DNA of 64,000 nt from Rhizobium altiplani (lineage in GTDB: Bacteria; Pseudomonadota; Alphaproteobacteria; Rhizobiales; Rhizobiaceae), in NCBI RefSeq assembly GCF_001542405.1, contig NZ_LNCD01000120.1, positions 62,001 through 126,000 of the forward strand. Reading direction: 5' to 3'. The notes beneath the pieces were generated by a model that did not search any database, had not been told where the DNA came from, and saw only the letters and a program-made list of their open reading frames with translations. A program made the translations under genes and the position numbers. Position 1 is the first letter of the stretch. Each line of letters opens with the position of its first letter. Shown one piece after another: positions 60,445-64,000 of this stretch.

Positions 60445-60750
60445 ATGATTGCGGCCCTCCCGCCCGTACACTGCATTATAGAGCATCATAAGGAGAGTGG
60501 AGGTGTCATGACTCTGGTCCCGACGATCGAAAGCAACGGTCGCGGCGAAGGAAGCTATCAATTCGAGATTTTTTCGAATTCCAACGGCAACACCTCAAGC
60601 AATGTTCAAGGCGGCGATTTCCAGAAGGATGACCCGGGACGGCTTGCGCTTTCACGGTCAACTATCTCCGTGTCGCCGAACGGATGGAGCGCCCGGCTGA
60701 CTGTCTATGGTCCAAACGGCGAAAAGCTCTGCGTGGTGTCGGTGCCGTGA
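60445..60750 (+). CDS. CsgH-like curli assembly chaperone
   Basis: 101 residues from ATG 60445 (GGAG 7 nt upstream). A second ATG at 60508 has a strong GGAGG, but starting there would cut the first beta-strand (CIIEHHKESGGVMTLVP). The body matches the alphaproteobacterial CsgH pattern: EGSYQFEIFSNSNGNTSS, NVQGGDF, then ISVSPNGWSARLTVYGPNG. CsgH is a small beta-sandwich protein that blocks early curlin polymerisation in the periplasm. No classical signal peptide is seen from either ATG, so export is unclear or the start is still upstream. Neighbour of the curlin-repeat gene. Confidence 0.72.
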   Translation: MIAALPPVHCIIEHHKESGGVMTLVPTIESNGRGEGSYQFEIFSNSNGNTSSNVQGGDFQKDDPGRLALSRSTISVSPNGWSARLTVYGPNGEKLCVVSVP

Positions 60751-60885
60751 CATTTATGCACCGTTCATACGATCTTCCCGGCAAGCGAAACGGCCGCTAA
60801 TTGATTGTATACTAAATTATAATAGTAATAGACCTCGGTGCGTCGCGTCGACGTGTGTCGGCGGCTGTCTTGGGGTGACGAGGGA

Positions 60886-62199
60886 ATGCGAATCTGCCTG
60901 GCTGTTCGGTCGCACAAACTGGCTGCTGTCCTCGCTGTGGCCTTGGCAAACCTTGCGACCACCACATCCATTGCGGCTGCGGATGACACCAAGCCCGCGC
61001 CGGCTGCGCAGAACGAGGACGCCGCACTAACCTTGCAGCTCGGGGTCGGCATCAACTGGCTGAGCTTGCCAAGTTGGGGTTCGCGTCGGCCCGATTTCTT
61101 CGGAAGCGGGGACAGCAGGGTCGTTGACGACGGCCCGAATTTTGGCATCAGCCTGGATGTGCCGCTCGGCCAGATAGGATCGCAGCCGCTGGTCCTGGAG
61201 TGGAACGGCAGCATCTCAGACCTTTCTTCCAACTCCACGGACCGAACGAGCCTTGCCGGGCAAAATTCACTGAACTTGATCTATGGCAATTCCGCGAACG
61301 GCAACGTCAGCACGCTATTTGCGTCACCAACGGGCACGCTACCAGCCGCTGCGACGGTTAATGTTACCGTCAACGACAGTGCAGGCGCGACAGCCAACAC
61401 ACTTATTTCAAGCTCCTCACCCGCGGGCGGACGTGTGACTCAGTTTGCTTCGAAAAGCTCGATAACGGGCGGCACCTTTGCCGCGCTCCTCACCAACGGT
61501 GACACACAAAGTGCCGCGGCCTATGCTGCCTATGCCGACAACACTGGTATGACTCTCCGAGCTACCGGCGACCTCAGCAACAGCTCAATCGTCGACGAGC
61601 GCAGTGAGGACGTCACAGTCATCGATCAGACACTGCTGCTTGGCGCTCCGATCGACCTTCAAGGCGATTGGACGATCACGCCCAAGCTTGGCCCGATGTA
61701 TAGGTCCATCGATCGCGACGTGGATTTTCGTCGGACACTCCAAATTACCGCGAACTATCCGGGTGTCGTGGTTCCGCAGGTCAGCGTCGCGCAGGACGAT
61801 GAACTTAATGCACGTTATGTCGGGGCGTTGGCTGAGCTCTCGGTAGCCAAGGCATTGCAACCGGATCTCAGTGTCTCGTTCGATGCGAGATTTGGCGGGG
61901 CCTACCTGCATTCCCACTATCGAAGCCATTATTCCGCAGTTCTGCCGAGCGTATCGACGGGCGCCTTCGACTTTGTCTCCCAGACGCGCGACGACGCCAG
62001 CTTGCTTGCCGGCGTTGGCGCCGGGCTGCGCTACGCGCCCACGGAGAATCTGCAGGTCGGCCTGGACGCCGGCGTGAATTACATTAACAAGGTACCGACG
62101 ATCAACTATGTCGCAGATGCGGGCGGCGTATCGCCCACGATAGGCATGAGTCATGCCATCGATTACAACGTCTCCGTCAGCGTTACCTGGCGGTTCTGA
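60886..62199 (+). CDS. Outer-membrane beta-barrel protein
   Basis: 437 residues from ATG 60886 (GAGGG upstream). Signal peptide about 1-31 (cleavage ...SIAAADD). Alternating-residue strands throughout the C-terminal half, ending in SVSVTWRF with the terminal Phe needed for BAM insertion. A Ser/Thr/Ala/Asn-rich middle (about residues 130-225) could be a large surface loop. It is not CsgG, which is a lipoprotein without this layout. Given its place after curlin and CsgH-like genes it may be part of the fibre's surface apparatus, but the 135-bp gap allows independent expression. Confidence 0.7.
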   Translation: MRICLAVRSHKLAAVLAVALANLATTTSIAAADDTKPAPAAQNEDAALTLQLGVGINWLSLPSWGSRRPDFFGSGDSRVVDDGPNFGISLDVPLGQIGSQPLVLEWNGSISDLSSNSTDRTSLAGQNSLNLIYGNSANGNVSTLFASPTGTLPAAATVNVTVNDSAGATANTLISSSSPAGGRVTQFASKSSITGGTFAALLTNGDTQSAAAYAAYADNTGMTLRATGDLSNSSIVDERSEDVTVIDQTLLLGAPIDLQGDWTITPKLGPMYRSIDRDVDFRRTLQITANYPGVVVPQVSVAQDDELNARYVGALAELSVAKALQPDLSVSFDARFGGAYLHSHYRSHYSAVLPSVSTGAFDFVSQTRDDASLLAGVGAGLRYAPTENLQVGLDAGVNYINKVPTINYVADAGGVSPTIGMSHAIDYNVSVSVTWRF

Positions 62200-62208
62200 G
62201 CAGCACGA

Positions 62209-63333
62209 TCAGCACATCGCGGAGAGCATGGAAAGGCAGTGCAGAAACTGCGTCTGCCGGTTCACGCCCACGCGTGCCATCGCGGAGGCAAGCTGATTAT
62301 GGACTGTATTTTTCGAGACCCCGCGTTGCCGCGCGATTTCGGATGCCGTTTCTCCCCGCAAGAGGCAATAGGCAAGATCGGCCTCCGTCGGTGTCAGGCC
62401 GAAGATTGACTTGATGGTGTCAGGCGCCAGCAGGCTGTTTCCGCCGAGCTCGCGTATCGTCAGCATGTAAACGCGCTCGTTGGTCGCAAAGACGTTCTTG
62501 AACTGCGAGCCGAGGCCGACACGTCCCGACAGCGCATCGACGCTGATGAGCCATTTTACGTTCTTCACCTTGTCTTCAACCCAGGCAACGTGTCGAACAC
62601 GTCCATGCGACGACGCCATACCGATCAGCCGGGCAACCTCGTCCTGAAGTGCCGTGTCGACGAAATCGATCACGGAGTCGCTATATTCGACTAGCAGATG
62701 CGACGCTTCGACAAATTTCTCGAAGCTCCCATTCGCCAGGCGGACCTGATAGTCTTCCGTAATGATCGCAGAGGGTGCGGACGAACTGAAGAAGGCGCTC
62801 TCCATATGTGCGGATTTCTCACGCTCCAAGAGCGTGGTCTTCTGAATTGCAAAGGCCGTCTGAAAGTGCGGCAGCAATTTCATCAGCGCTTCGGCCGCTC
62901 TATCCGTTTCACTTCGACCCGGGCGATCGAAATGAAGCATCAATGCAATCCTGCGTCCGCCCTCCTTGACGAGAACGAGTATCAGAAGGCTGCCCTCGAC
63001 ACCAAAGCACTCGTGCACGGGCTTGTCCCACTGCGGATTGAGCTTGGCCTTCAGGTCGATCGTCAGGAACGCCCCCTGTCCCAAGGTGAGCGTCGCCGCG
63101 TGCAGTGCAGCGATCATCTGCGGATTGCAGAGCGCAGCTTTCGGGACGCCCTTTGCAAACACGCTCGCGCGCCGATCCTCTGCCCCCTTGAAGCCCACGA
63201 CTGCCCCGGCGGCAGCCTTGGTGGCATTGATCAGCTCCGCTATGACCTTCTCCCATTCGGGAGGGCTTACCACGGTTTCGTAGATTAGTTGTACCAAAGG
63301 CAAGTAAGTGTCTTCACCAAAGCTATTGATCAT
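62209..63333 (-). CDS. LuxR-type helix-turn-helix regulator with a large N-terminal sensor
   Basis: 374 residues from ATG 63333 (an ATG 9 bp earlier is possible). N-terminal part, residues 1-300, has no receiver; it includes a PAS-like segment (APSAIITEDYQVRLANGSFE). C-terminal LuxR helix-turn-helix GLTPTEADLAYCLLRGETAS then RQRGVSKNTVHNQLASAM. Proteins of this form are frequent in rhizobia, with unknown signals. It converges on the outer-membrane protein gene with 9 bp between stops and may control the curlin-type cluster. Confidence 0.82.
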   Translation of the reverse strand: MINSFGEDTYLPLVQLIYETVVSPPEWEKVIAELINATKAAAGAVVGFKGAEDRRASVFAKGVPKAALCNPQMIAALHAATLTLGQGAFLTIDLKAKLNPQWDKPVHECFGVEGSLLILVLVKEGGRRIALMLHFDRPGRSETDRAAEALMKLLPHFQTAFAIQKTTLLEREKSAHMESAFFSSSAPSAIITEDYQVRLANGSFEKFVEASHLLVEYSDSVIDFVDTALQDEVARLIGMASSHGRVRHVAWVEDKVKNVKWLISVDALSGRVGLGSQFKNVFATNERVYMLTIRELGGNSLLAPDTIKSIFGLTPTEADLAYCLLRGETASEIARQRGVSKNTVHNQLASAMARVGVNRQTQFLHCLSMLSAMC

Positions 63334-64000
63334 CGGACCCACTCCAACGCTTGGCGAATTTCCAAGATTTTACGCCCGGCCGCGTCGTTTCAGAACGCTG
63401 CCGCTCGATATCGCCTACGGCGGCACCATTGCCGCGTATTCGCCTCATGAGTGTTTTCAGGCTACCTTGATCCCGGTCCGACCATGCGGTCGAAGGTGGT
63501 TCCCAGCCACTTGCCTGTCGGCTTCACGCCCTCAGCGGCCTCAAGAGAAGCCGATGAAAAGCCAAGGCTCTTTATGAAACATCGGATGCCTCCTCAAGAT
63601 TGAGTCTTTTGTCCTCAACTTGCTCGGCCGATGCCGATCACAAGCCAAAAGCGCTCATTTGGCCTTTCAAGCACCAAACAGCGCTGAAAATGCACGCCGT
63701 GCCGAGAATAGTCTCGCCACGTGTCCCTAAACTAGAGATTCTAAGAATAGCATGCGCTTTCTTGTTGTAAAATGTAAAATGACGCGAGTTTATTACAACA
63801 ATAGGGGTATATATTATTGCAACCGATAGAGAGACTATTAACATCCGGTAATTGAACTTCAAGCCAATCGAGGTGGCAGAGGCGCCGCGCATACCGCATG
63901 TGTCGTCTTGCTTTCTTGACTCCCCAACTCGCCCTAAGCGTGCGCCATCCAGATGTGACTCCCGCGCGGAAGCCGCACTCGTAACCAAACGGATAATAAT
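63334..64000. other. No supported gene; contains a 9-bp inverted repeat
   Basis: I see no credible coding frame in this 667-bp end of the window; a minus-strand frame at 63638-63988 has neither ribosome site nor family likeness. An AT-rich part holds TTGTTGTAA (63762-63770) and TTACAACAA (63793-63801), a perfect inverted repeat with a 22-nt spacer, which may be a regulatory site for a gene beyond the window. Confidence 0.5.

Noticed and set aside
63420..63430. Third copy of the tRNA-Thr att core (GCGGCACCATT)
   Set aside because: Only 11 bp match, in GC-rich DNA, with no tRNA-like flank; too weak to extend the island to this point.
63638..63988. Minus-strand frame of 116 codons at the window end
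   Set aside because: No start signal and no recognisable domain; the hydrophobic part comes from AT-rich sequence.
1..64000. CRISPR arrays, rRNA genes, complete insertion sequences or prophage
   Set aside because: No regularly spaced direct repeats, no rRNA-like sequence and no complete transposase or phage structural gene were seen; the S24 regulator at 14445 stands without phage neighbours.

Overview
The window is chromosomal DNA of an alphaproteobacterium of the Rhizobiaceae (Rhizobium/Ensifer type). The evidence is GC-rich coding DNA, a GcrA cell-cycle regulator with a cluster of GANTC (CcrM) sites upstream, a SAM-II riboswitch in front of metZ, the long alphaproteobacterial type of dCTP deaminase, and the order argF-argD / gcrA / phoB-phoU-pstBACS-phoR. 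No search could be run, so all assignments rest on reading motifs, gene order, start signals and repeats.

Layout. 1-9.4 kb: a lytic transglycosylase lipoprotein cut by the window edge, a small unknown protein, PdeM plus its Lhr-like helicase (DNA-repair pair), an amino-acid-binding protein with a DadA-like oxidase, an Rrf2 regulator with an AhpD-like protein, a YitT membrane protein and a TPR-methyltransferase. 9.5-18.1 kb: small envelope proteins, MATE exporter, pyrD with a DUF952 gene, a LuxR response regulator, an S24 repressor-like regulator, a nuclease-fold secreted protein, TerB, a second solute-binding protein, and a glycosyltransferase pseudogene that has lost its catalytic core. 18.3-28.4 kb: chemoreceptor, tRNA-Gly(CCC), dcd, SAM-II riboswitch-metZ, apaG, hslO, argF, argD, gcrA. 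28.4-37.3 kb: the phosphate regulon (phoR, pstSCAB, phoU, phoB, with a PHO box and an attenuator hairpin) and a divergent ppk2. 37.3-39.7 kb: a membrane protein of unknown function and a nitronate monooxygenase-like enzyme.

39.8-42.5 kb is a decayed genomic island. It starts at the 3' end of tRNA-Thr(CGT), is bounded by an exact 16-bp direct repeat (39856-39871 and 42464-42479), and holds an integrase N-terminal fragment, small orphan genes, a frameshifted zinc-ribbon gene and a candidate structured RNA. 42.7-51.4 kb is an accessory stress region: a second ppk2 overlapping a P-type cation ATPase gene, an AhpD-like protein, an NAD(P)-binding gene broken by an in-frame stop, and cupin, HD-domain, alpha/beta hydrolase and SDR genes. 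51.7-57.8 kb is a signalling operon: a 1455-residue MASE1 histidine kinase with seven tandem PAS domains, followed by three response regulators. 57.9-59.6 kb is a divergent LysR/SDR pair.

60.0-63.3 kb is the most striking locus: a secreted protein made of eight 11-residue curlin-type repeats, a CsgH-like curli chaperone, an outer-membrane beta-barrel and a convergent LuxR-type regulator, with no CsgG, CsgE or CsgF in view. The last 0.66 kb holds no gene I can support.
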